Both the position numbers and the translations under genes were made by a program. The notes under the pieces were generated by a model that saw nothing but the letters and a program-made list of their open reading frames with translations, made no database searches and was not told the origin of the DNA. From Marinobacter maroccanus (GTDB taxonomy: Bacteria > Pseudomonadota > Gammaproteobacteria > Pseudomonadales > Oleiphilaceae), in contig NZ_PSSX01000004.1 of NCBI RefSeq assembly GCF_002933275.1, forward strand, positions 124,001 to 188,000: a stretch of DNA of 64,000 bases. Direction: 5' to 3'. Each line of letters begins with the position of its first letter. The stretch's first letter is position 1. This document shows positions 17,231 to 25,106 of the stretch, one piece after another.

Positions 17231-19464
17231 GAGAGTGTCCTCCTCTGCAGCAGCACAATGGCCAGGGAGAACATCAGCCCGACCAGGCCAAGCGCGATCA
17301 GCAGCGGCGCCGAGGTTGCCGTCTGCGGATAACGCAGCATGCCGGCCTGGCTGCCCGCCGGCAGAAGAGTGGGCAAATTATCCGATTCCATTGGCACCCC
17401 TGAACTCCGGGCGGGGGTGGAATCAACGGCCACAAAACTGGTGTAGGCCGACATCAGGCCGTGGCTGACCGCCAGCCCGGTAATGCCGGCCTTATCCGGC
17501 TCCCGGCCCGTTACCTTCGCCTCATCCTCCAGGCTGTCGATCTTCTCTCTCGCCCAATGCCGATGCAGCCCGGTTGCGGAAGCGGCCTGCTGCAGGTCCA
17601 GCGTCCTGGTCCAGTCCTTGCCACCCGGAAGGCGACCCGACACCTTCAGCTCCCCCATGGCCGGGACACCCCGCACCACATGAACCAGCGGCTCGCCCTG
17701 AAACAGATCGCCTGGCCGCCTCGGGAAAGACTCCTTGCCTGTCTCCTGGCCGGGCCAGTCAACCCGGATATCTGTCAGAACCGGCGACTCCATGGCGGAA
17801 AGCAGAGTCTTCAGTGGGCCGTCTACATCAGAAGGCGACTGGATCGCCGTGTAGGTACCCCGGCCCCATCGGGCAGCCTCACGCATGAAATGCCGGTTCG
17901 GCGCCGAACCAATGCCCACGGTAAACAACCGCTGATTGCCCAGTTGCTGACGGATCTGCCGGAACAGCGCCGCCTCATTTCCCACCGCGCCATCGGTAAT
18001 GAAAATCACCTGACGCACCCGCGCGCCGTCTTCAGTCTCACTGGCACTTTCCAGGGCTCTGGACAGAGCCGGCGCCATCTCGGTACCGCCGTCGGCCCGC
18101 AGACGGTCAACGTACCGACGGGCCCGGGCGAGGTTATTGCCGGTGGCTACTTCCGGCTGCATAAACAGGGAATGAGTCTGACTGTTGAACTGGATGACAT
18201 TGAACCGGTCCCGTGGCGTCAGCGTGTCCAGACCCGCCTGAAGGGCACTTCGGGCCTGACGGATCGATTCGCCCGCCATGGAACCGGAGGTATCGATTAC
18301 GAACACCAGATCTCGCGGTAACGCCATGGTTCCGTTCTCGCCCGGTACCAGCATGGCCATGAGGTAGTCCTCGCCCTGCCAGGACTGATGAAAAACCGCT
18401 GCGGAGGGTTCCAGCCCGGCAACCGGGCGCCACCGCACCACAAAATCGCGATTCATCAGGATCCCGCCACCATCGGGACGAATACTGAACATTTGGCCAT
18501 CCTGACTGGTCGCGAGACGGTGCGACGGGCTGGAGACACTTTCGATCGGCAATCCGGAATCAATCACCAGATTGATCGCCGCCCGATGGCTGTCGGCCGC
18601 CACATCATCCGGGGTTACCGTAAACGGACTGATGGCACCGGCATCCGGCACCTCGTTCGTCGGCATTGCCCACCCGCCTTGCCACTGATCCGGTGCATTG
18701 CGAACTGGCGCTCCCGGCATGTAACGCGGCGTCAACGCGGTCGGAACCGTGAGCTGGAACACCCCGGCCTGATACTGCACCGGTTGCTGGTACTTCAGCT
18801 CCACCGAAACCGTCTCCCCTGGCGGGATATTGGCAACCCGGGCGGTAAACAGATTCGGACGCTGCTGCTCGACATTCGCCGCATGCTGCCCGGCCTGCTT
18901 TGCTTTCTCATAGGTCCGACGCGCCGTCTCTTTCGGCTGCACCTTGCCCTCAATGGTCCGCTCCCCCACTTTCATGGTCAGACCATAGACACTGGCCTTC
19001 TCGGGCAACGGGAACACGAAAACGCCTTCGCGCCACTGTTCACTGGTATTGCGGAAACTGCGCAGCAACCGGGTGTCGGCAATCAATCCGCTGACCTGAA
19101 TATCGAATTCACTGTCCAGCACCAGCGCCGGTTCCTGCCATTGCCCCTGGCCGTCGACAAAATGCAACTCGCCGACGTTGTCTGCCTCATTGGCTTCGGC
19201 ATACAGTGGGTGAACAAACAGCATCAGCAATACTGCCAGCCAGAGGCTAATGCCCTCACCGATTCTTTTGAATCGAAGTCGCCGAGATCGCGCGAAATCA
19301 GAGGTAGCTCCGCGGTGGTTTCCAAAACCGTGCGGAGCCATGGATGGCGGAGCCGAGCGTACAGGGACGTATTCACAGCGTGTTTTGGAGGCCACCGCGG
19401 AGCTACCGGGCGGTGAACTCCTGTCTAAAACACTGGAGTAAAGCCGTAAATAAGAGAGCATCAT
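17227..19464 (-). CDS. Sortase target protein with VIT and vWA domains
   Basis: Predicted at ~745 residues from the ATG at 19464, which has AAGGA about eight bases upstream. Residues ~72-88 form the signal-peptide core, ~95-225 the VIT domain, ~385-560 a von Willebrand A domain with metal site DTSGSM (about residue 390). The end carries the sorting signal: a YPQTAT motif, then a hydrophobic helix and QRRTLS. It is the single substrate of the neighbouring sortase. Between the start codon and the signal peptide lies a complete hairpin repeat read in frame (~residues 20-54), with no usable in-frame ATG, GTG or TTG between repeat and signal peptide. A still longer frame to 19608 has less support. 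Confidence 0.88.
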   Translation of the reverse strand: MMLSYLRLYSSVLDRSSPPGSSAVASKTRCEYVPVRSAPPSMAPHGFGNHRGATSDFARSRRLRFKRIGEGISLWLAVLLMLFVHPLYAEANEADNVGELHFVDGQGQWQEPALVLDSEFDIQVSGLIADTRLLRSFRNTSEQWREGVFVFPLPEKASVYGLTMKVGERTIEGKVQPKETARRTYEKAKQAGQHAANVEQQRPNLFTARVANIPPGETVSVELKYQQPVQYQAGVFQLTVPTALTPRYMPGAPVRNAPDQWQGGWAMPTNEVPDAGAISPFTVTPDDVAADSHRAAINLVIDSGLPIESVSSPSHRLATSQDGQMFSIRPDGGGILMNRDFVVRWRPVAGLEPSAAVFHQSWQGEDYLMAMLVPGENGTMALPRDLVFVIDTSGSMAGESIRQARSALQAGLDTLTPRDRFNVIQFNSQTHSLFMQPEVATGNNLARARRYVDRLRADGGTEMAPALSRALESASETEDGARVRQVIFITDGAVGNEAALFRQIRQQLGNQRLFTVGIGSAPNRHFMREAARWGRGTYTAIQSPSDVDGPLKTLLSAMESPVLTDIRVDWPGQETGKESFPRRPGDLFQGEPLVHVVRGVPAMGELKVSGRLPGGKDWTRTLDLQQAASATGLHRHWAREKIDSLEDEAKVTGREPDKAGITGLAVSHGLMSAYTSFVAVDSTPARSSGVPMESDNLPTLLPAGSQAGMLRYPQTATSAPLLIALGLVGLMFSLAIVLLQRRTLS
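19303..19407 (+). repeat. Hairpin repeat, family A copy 2, inside a coding region
   Basis: The core differs from copy 1 at one visible position (GGGACGTATTC instead of GGGATGTATTC). The outer arms are GGTAGCTCCGCGGTGG at 19303-19318 and its complement ending at 19407, unrelated to the arms of copies 1 and 3. Inner stem positions include two G-U type pairs if read as plus-strand RNA. It lies within the 5' coding part of the sortase target gene, on the opposite strand to the gene's direction. Confidence 0.93.
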
Positions 19465-19657
19465 GAGAGAATCCTTGTGACTGCATGACTGTGCAAAACA
19501 CCGCCATTTCAGCAATCCGGAAAGGAACTCCCATGGCAGAAAGCGACAAACCGCCCTCAAAAAATGATGAATTATGGCAACAACGGCCTGCGCCCTTGTT
19601 ATCACCACCTGCCGTGGTTAAATAGGCACACACCGGCAACGGGAAGCAGCCGCCACC

Positions 19658-20359
19658 ATGAAAAAGCACGTTGTACTGATCGAAGACGAACCCGCCATCC
19701 GCGACAACTACCGCGCCGCATTCGAACGCCGTGGCTATCGCGTGACCGCCCATGGCGACCGGTCGTCGGCCTGGCAGGTGTTGCGGCAGTCATTGCCGGA
19801 CCTGGCCATCATCGACGTTGGCCTGGGCGATGAACCGGAGGGCGGCTTCGCCCTGTGCCAGGATCTGCGATCACTGTCCCAGACCCTGCCGATTATCTTC
19901 CTGACCGCCCGCGACAGCGACATAGATTCCGTCCACGGCCTGCGCCTTGGGGCCGACGACTACGTCACCAAGGACATGAGCCTGGACCACCTGCTGGCCC
20001 GGGTTACCGCCCTGCTCAGACGGGCCGATGCCTGGGCCGAAGCCCTCCAGAAGCCGGACGAAGTGCTCCAGCGGGGCAAGCTCACCCTCAATGTGGATCG
20101 CATGACCGTCGCCTGGGACGAAACCCCCATCGACCTGACCGTCACCGAATTCTGGATGCTGCACTCGCTGGTCCAGCACCCGGGCCATGTACGCAGCCGG
20201 GAACAGTTGATGGAAGCGGCCAGCACCGTACTGGACGACAACACGGTCACCTCTCATATCAAACGCATCCGCCGCAAGTTCCAGCAACTGGATGAGGCCT
20301 TTGATGGCATCCAAACCGCCTACGGCATGGGTTATCGCTGGAATGCCCGTGAGGTCTGA
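19658..20359 (+). CDS. pdsR: Dedicated sortase system response regulator (OmpR-type)
   Basis: A 233-residue two-component regulator. The receiver domain (1-120) has the acidic pair in LIEDEP, phosphoacceptor aspartate in AIIDVGL and the lysine in YVTKDMS, which replaces the commoner YxxKPF. The winged-helix DNA-binding domain (~140-230) ends in TVTSHIKRIRRKF and GMGYRW. It is transcribed away from the sortase and target genes and lies three bases before the kinase gene. Together these four genes match the known proteobacterial dedicated sortase arrangement, so it probably controls sortase-target expression. The symbol follows that system's naming. Confidence 0.9.
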   Translation: MKKHVVLIEDEPAIRDNYRAAFERRGYRVTAHGDRSSAWQVLRQSLPDLAIIDVGLGDEPEGGFALCQDLRSLSQTLPIIFLTARDSDIDSVHGLRLGADDYVTKDMSLDHLLARVTALLRRADAWAEALQKPDEVLQRGKLTLNVDRMTVAWDETPIDLTVTEFWMLHSLVQHPGHVRSREQLMEAASTVLDDNTVTSHIKRIRRKFQQLDEAFDGIQTAYGMGYRWNAREV

Positions 20360-20362
20360 GCC

Positions 20363-22393
20363 TTGAACCTCAAGCGCCAGCTGTTCGTCGCCAGCCTGCT
20401 GATGCTGCTGATTCCCTGGGCAGGCCTGCAGTTTGTTCTGGAACTGGACGACGCCCTCCGGCAACAGGCCCGGCAGCAACTGCAGGCCCAGGCCGGGAGA
20501 CTGGCCCAGACCGCCGGCGACCAGATTATCGGCACAGCCGTTATCAGGCCTGATGAGCCAGCCATCTACGTTGAACCCCTCGCCGGCAACCTCAACCTGG
20601 ATGGTTATGGCGACGACTGGCCGGGTTATGACGAGGAGAACCAGGCAAGAAACTGGCAAGGCCAGACCAGCACGGAAGCCGGCGAGCCATTCCTCCAGTG
20701 GCAGGCTGTGACCGACCGGCGGAACCTGTATCTGCTGATCCGAGTCAACCAACGGCAACCCGTATTCTTCAATCCCGGCAACCCGGATCAGCCCCATGAC
20801 CGGATCAGGCTTTGGTTAGAGCCTGCCCCCGGTAACCTTGCCCCCGACGCTATTCGAAGGTCCTGGCTGCTGCGAACGCCGGCCCCGGGCCAGCTGTATG
20901 GTCTGGAAGAGGCCAACCGACAACCGGACTACCGCATCTCCGGCTTTTTGCAGGGCACCGGTGAGGGCTGGCAACTGGAACTGAAATTGCCCATGCCCGC
21001 CGACCGCAGCCGCCTGGGCTTTGCGGCGTTATGGGGCCAGGACCAGAAAACAGGCGTCTCCACGCCGGTCGACCCACTGCCGGTTCTGGTCAGTCGCAAC
21101 CTGGCCCTTGAGCGCCAGCTGGAGCCACAACTGAACCAGGGCCAGCGGGTACGTCTGGTTGAACCGGCCGGCTGGGTGATCGCGCGACAGCAGTCTGGCT
21201 CTGCCACGAAAACACCGGAGTTCGACAGCCTCAGCCCGCTTCAGGTGGTCGAGCAGATCAGTCTCAATGCGCTCCGGGGCCTGGTGCGCCTCTACCAGCC
21301 GGAACCGACCGCCATCAAAACCGGCACCAACCGTGTGGCAGTTGAGGCGCTCCCGGAGACAGGTCTGGTCCGCCAAGAGGATGACAGCGTCTGGCTGCTG
21401 ACCACCCGGGAGGTTTTCGGTGGTCGCACGCTGATTCTGGAGCAATCACTGGATCAACTTCTGACCCTGTCCGGCTCTGCCCTCGGCTCGGTCATTGCCC
21501 GCAGCACTCTCATCATTGTCGCACTCACCCTGGTTCTGCTTGGCTACGCCAGTTGGCTGTCCTGGCGGATTACCCGGCTGCAGCGCGCAGTCAGCGCCAG
21601 TATCGACGAAGACGGCCGGATCACCGGCAGAGTGCCGGATGCCCGAAGCAAGGACGAGCTGGGCCAGTTGCAGCGGCACTTCAGCCTGATGGTGGACCGC
21701 CTCCACGGCTATAACCGCTACCTGGAGAGTTTCTCCAGAAGACTGTCCCACGAGCTAAAGACCCCTGTCGCGGTGGTCCGCTCCTCGCTGGAAAACCTTA
21801 ACCACAGCGACTCGGAAGACGAACGCAGGCAATACATTGAGCGGGCCGCGGCCGCCACCGAACGCCTCCGGCAAATACTACACGGCATGAGCGAAGCAGC
21901 TCGCCTTGAACAGAGCCTGGACCATGCGGATAAAGAACAGTTTGATCTGGCCGAAGTGGCCGCCGAAGCCACGGCCGCCTACCAGGCCCTCGACAGCAGC
22001 CACCAGATCCGCTATTCCGGGCCCGATGCGGGCTGCGCGATCACCGGCTCTCCAGAGCTGATGGTGCAACTGCTCGACAAGCTGGTGGACAACGCCCGGG
22101 ATTTCACACCACAGGATGGCCTCATTGAGGTGGGTCTGGAAACCACGCCAGAGGGCCTGTGCCTGTCAGTTTTCAACCAGGGTTCGACACTGCCGGAAGC
22201 CACAACCACCGACATCTTCAGTCCGTTTGTCTCGATGCGGGACGGCCAGGAACAGGGCCACCTGGGGCAGGGTTTGCTGATCGTCAGCCTGATTGCCGAC
22301 TACCATGGTGCCCGGGTGGAAGCCCGTAACCACACCCAAGGTGGCATTGACGGCGTAAGCTTCCGGGTTATTATCCCTGCCATCCATTCTTGA
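20363..22393 (+). CDS. pdsS: Dedicated sortase system histidine kinase
   Basis: A ~676-residue membrane kinase starting at TTG 20363, three bases after the regulator's stop. One helix (residues ~5-27) and a second near ~375-400 bracket a large periplasmic domain containing a GNLNLDGYGDDWPGY segment reminiscent of carbohydrate-binding folds. HAMP follows, then HisKA with the phosphoacceptor in RRLSHELKTPVAVV, and HATPase_c with DKLVDNARDF and HLGQGLLIVSLIADYHGA. It would sense a cell-envelope signal and phosphorylate the adjacent regulator. Family membership is inferred from this layout and from its position in the sortase locus. Confidence 0.9.
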   Translation: MNLKRQLFVASLLMLLIPWAGLQFVLELDDALRQQARQQLQAQAGRLAQTAGDQIIGTAVIRPDEPAIYVEPLAGNLNLDGYGDDWPGYDEENQARNWQGQTSTEAGEPFLQWQAVTDRRNLYLLIRVNQRQPVFFNPGNPDQPHDRIRLWLEPAPGNLAPDAIRRSWLLRTPAPGQLYGLEEANRQPDYRISGFLQGTGEGWQLELKLPMPADRSRLGFAALWGQDQKTGVSTPVDPLPVLVSRNLALERQLEPQLNQGQRVRLVEPAGWVIARQQSGSATKTPEFDSLSPLQVVEQISLNALRGLVRLYQPEPTAIKTGTNRVAVEALPETGLVRQEDDSVWLLTTREVFGGRTLILEQSLDQLLTLSGSALGSVIARSTLIIVALTLVLLGYASWLSWRITRLQRAVSASIDEDGRITGRVPDARSKDELGQLQRHFSLMVDRLHGYNRYLESFSRRLSHELKTPVAVVRSSLENLNHSDSEDERRQYIERAAAATERLRQILHGMSEAARLEQSLDHADKEQFDLAEVAAEATAAYQALDSSHQIRYSGPDAGCAITGSPELMVQLLDKLVDNARDFTPQDGLIEVGLETTPEGLCLSVFNQGSTLPEATTTDIFSPFVSMRDGQEQGHLGQGLLIVSLIADYHGARVEARNHTQGGIDGVSFRVIIPAIHS

Positions 22394-22411
22394 AAACAGG
22401 AACTTCCCGCC

Positions 22412-23719
22412 GTGAGCGCACGCCTGGACTCCCTCGATATTCATCCGCTTCGGAACGATCTCTATAACGAGCTGCATTCACGACCGTTCCAGGTGCTGCC
22501 GACGCCGGCTCGGGTCACCCAGATGGCCGTGCTGACAACCCCGGAGCAGCGTGAGCAGCAATTTCGGCATCTTCAGGAACTCCATCGGCTGATGGGGCAC
22601 CCGGTGCCGGAAAACGAGGTGGGCTGCTTTGAACACACCTTCGGTTCCCTGCGGGTGCGTCGCGAGATGCACATGGAGTTCGCGTCCTACACCTTTATCA
22701 ATCTGGACGCGGGCGATGAAACACCCTTTACCGAGACCGGTATCACCCCGCTGCCCGAAGGATGGCTGGAGCAGCTGACCGGTACGGTGATCGCAGCATT
22801 CCACCTGGAAGTCCGGCCCGCTGCTGACGGAACCGAGGGCGACCTGGATTATGTGCGCAAGCACTTCGAGGGCATGCGACTGGTCGGCTCGAGTCCCCAG
22901 GAGGGTGCCGCCCGGGTATGGGGCACCTTCCGGCTGCACAGCGATGGCTTTGGCCGGTTCATGGTGATGAACCACCACATGTCGGATAGCCAGCTGGGCC
23001 GCCTGACCCAGCGCCTGATGGAGATAGAGACCTATCGCCTGATGTCACTGCTGGCGTTACCGGTTGCCCGGGAAATCACCCCGTCCCTGAACGATATGGA
23101 CGAAAGACTGGCGGTGATCACCCGGTCGCTGGCCGAAAACGAAGACGTGGACGAGGAAAAACTGCTGGCCCAGCTGACCAATATTGCAGCCCGCATTGAA
23201 GCCTTCCGGGCCCATTCCACGTTCCGCTTCTCCGCCACCCGAGCCTATCATCAGCTGGTACTGACCCGGCTGGAGGAACTGCGGGAGGACGAACTTTCCG
23301 GGCACCTGACCCTGACCGAGTTCATGACCCGCCGGCTGACACCGGCGGTGAAAACCTGCGAAGCCGTGAGTGAGCGACTGGAAGACCTGTCCCGCCGGAT
23401 AGACCGGGCTTCAGACATGATGCGCACCCGGGTGGAGCTGGCCATCCAGAGCCAGAACCAGCAACTGCTCAGCTCCATGGACCGGCGCTCCAAAATTCAG
23501 CTGATGATGCAGCACACCGTGGAAGGTTTCTCCGTGGTGGCCATCACCTATTACCTGATCGGCCTGCTCAAGTTCGGCCTGGATTCGGTGTACGAGGCCG
23601 GCGTCGTCTTCAACAAGACCCTGGTTCTCGGCATCGCCATTCCGGTGGTGATGGCCCTGGTCTTCCTGGGGGTTCGGGTGGTTCACCATCATTTCATCAA
23701 GATGGCAAAACGGCAGTAG
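22412..23719 (+). CDS. DUF3422 family membrane protein
   Basis: A 435-residue protein beginning with GTG at 22412, 18 bases after the kinase stop. The N-terminal two thirds are cytoplasmic and conserved in the DUF3422 family (LYNELHSRPF, FGRFMVMNHHMSD), the next ~100 residues are coiled-coil-like (CEAVSERLEDLSRRIDRASDM), and the end has two membrane helices (VVAITYYLIGLLKF and GIAIPVVMALVFLGVRVV). No biochemical role is known to me. It could be co-transcribed with the kinase but DUF3422 genes are common without sortases, so it is probably unrelated. It converges directly on the DUF815 gene with no gap. Confidence 0.88.
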   Translation: MSARLDSLDIHPLRNDLYNELHSRPFQVLPTPARVTQMAVLTTPEQREQQFRHLQELHRLMGHPVPENEVGCFEHTFGSLRVRREMHMEFASYTFINLDAGDETPFTETGITPLPEGWLEQLTGTVIAAFHLEVRPAADGTEGDLDYVRKHFEGMRLVGSSPQEGAARVWGTFRLHSDGFGRFMVMNHHMSDSQLGRLTQRLMEIETYRLMSLLALPVAREITPSLNDMDERLAVITRSLAENEDVDEEKLLAQLTNIAARIEAFRAHSTFRFSATRAYHQLVLTRLEELREDELSGHLTLTEFMTRRLTPAVKTCEAVSERLEDLSRRIDRASDMMRTRVELAIQSQNQQLLSSMDRRSKIQLMMQHTVEGFSVVAITYYLIGLLKFGLDSVYEAGVVFNKTLVLGIAIPVVMALVFLGVRVVHHHFIKMAKRQ

Positions 23720-24511
23720 CTACTTCAGCCTGCCCAGATCCCGGTCGCCGGCAAACTGCCGGTAGAACTGCTGGGCCGTTCGGCCGTTGCGCACGCCCTT
23801 GGCGGTGGCAAAGCGAATCGCCTCCCGGTGCAGCCCTTCCCGGTCATCAAAGTCGAGGAACAGCGCGTCCACGGCCTGCAGGTACACCGCCTGCGAAAAC
23901 GCATAAAACGACAGCTGCAAACCGAACCGGTCGGCCAGGGACACCTGCTCCTCAATGGCCTCTGCCGGATGCAGTTCACCGTCGCGCATCTCGCTCTTGA
24001 GGTTGTCAGACATAAACTCCGGCATCAGGTGGCGGCGGTTGGAGGTGGCATACACCCGCACGTTCTCCGGCGGCAGTTCCAGGGAACCCTCCAGGACACT
24101 TTTCAGGGCCTTGTAGCTGGATTCACCAACATCAAACGACAGATCGTCGCAGAAAATCACGAACCGGAACGGCAGATCGCAGATGTCGTCGACAATCTCC
24201 GGCAGGTTGACCAGATCATCCTTGTCGACCTCGATCATCCGCAGCCCGCGCTCCTGGTAGCGATTCAGCAGCGCCTTGATCAGAGACGACTTGCCGGTGC
24301 CACGGGAGCCCCAGAGCAACGCGTTGTTGGAAGGCTCACCGGCAAGAAAACGCTCGGTGTTGCGGGCCAGGTCCTGCTGCTGCCGGTCGATACCCTTCAG
24401 ATCCTGCCATTGCACCGGATCGAGCCGACGGATGGCGCGCAGCCCCGAGCGATGGCGGCGCCAGACGGCAGCGGGTGTGGATTGCCAGTCAAAGGATGCA
24501 GTCTCGGACAT
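23720..24511 (-). CDS. DUF815 family AAA-type ATPase
   Basis: A 263-residue P-loop ATPase. Walker A is WGSRGTGKSSL, Walker B is FVIFCDDLSFD, and the sensor-like segment VYATSNRRHLMPE follows; the family signature SDNLKSEMRDGELHPAEAIEEQ is seen in part around residues 165-190. It would act in the cytoplasm on an unknown macromolecule. The start ATG at 24511 has AAAGAGG upstream; the longer frame to 24688 overlaps the mgsA leader and gene. It is convergent with the DUF3422 gene and divergent from mgsA. Confidence 0.88.
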   Translation of the reverse strand: MSETASFDWQSTPAAVWRRHRSGLRAIRRLDPVQWQDLKGIDRQQQDLARNTERFLAGEPSNNALLWGSRGTGKSSLIKALLNRYQERGLRMIEVDKDDLVNLPEIVDDICDLPFRFVIFCDDLSFDVGESSYKALKSVLEGSLELPPENVRVYATSNRRHLMPEFMSDNLKSEMRDGELHPAEAIEEQVSLADRFGLQLSFYAFSQAVYLQAVDALFLDFDDREGLHREAIRFATAKGVRNGRTAQQFYRQFAGDRDLGRLK

Positions 24512-24594
24512 AAACCTCTTTCCTATTCCGTCCCGGGTCAGGCTGTGAAACACTGACCCTGTAAAAACCGTGATAACAGGAGACTTTACCCCAA

Positions 24595-25038
24595 ATGGCC
24601 GTAAAATCCGTCGCTTTGGTGGCACACGACAACAAGAAAAAGGAACTGGTGGACTGGGTTGCCGAAAACCGCACCCGTTTTGCCCCACTGAAACTCTACG
24701 CCACCGGCACCACCGGCCGGCTGCTCCGGGACAACCTGGAGCGGGATGACATTCATTGCCTGCTCAGCGGCCCCCTGGGCGGCGACCAGCAAATCGGCGC
24801 CAAGATCGCCGAGGGCGAAATCGACCTGCTGGTGTTCTTCTGGGATCCCCTCGAACCACAACCCCATGATCCGGATATCAAGGCATTGCTGCGTATTGCC
24901 GCTCTCTGGAACATTCCCGTGGCCTGCAACCGGGCAACCGCGGAATTCATCCTGACCTCGGCCTACATGACCGACGACCAGCATCAGCCGAAAAAACCCG
25001 ACTTCTCCGATTACACCGGCCGCTCGGTCAGCGCCTGA
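24595..25038 (+). CDS. mgsA: Methylglyoxal synthase
   Basis: A 147-residue cytoplasmic enzyme converting dihydroxyacetone phosphate to methylglyoxal and phosphate, a bypass of lower glycolysis that relieves phosphate limitation or sugar-phosphate build-up. The family markers are present: ALVAHDNKK at the N-terminus, LYATGTTGRLL, SGPLGGDQQIGAKIAEG with the catalytic aspartate region, FFWDPLEPQPHDPDIKALLR and IPVACNRATAEFI. Length and start match the family. It appears monocistronic, with AGGAG ~12 bases before the ATG. Confidence 0.97.
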   Translation: MAVKSVALVAHDNKKKELVDWVAENRTRFAPLKLYATGTTGRLLRDNLERDDIHCLLSGPLGGDQQIGAKIAEGEIDLLVFFWDPLEPQPHDPDIKALLRIAALWNIPVACNRATAEFILTSAYMTDDQHQPKKPDFSDYTGRSVSA

Positions 25039-25106
25039 TGCAGTAGGCAAGGCCGGCGGTTATGACTACACTGACAGCATAGCTGTAAAGGACCGCCGGC
25101 ACTCCG

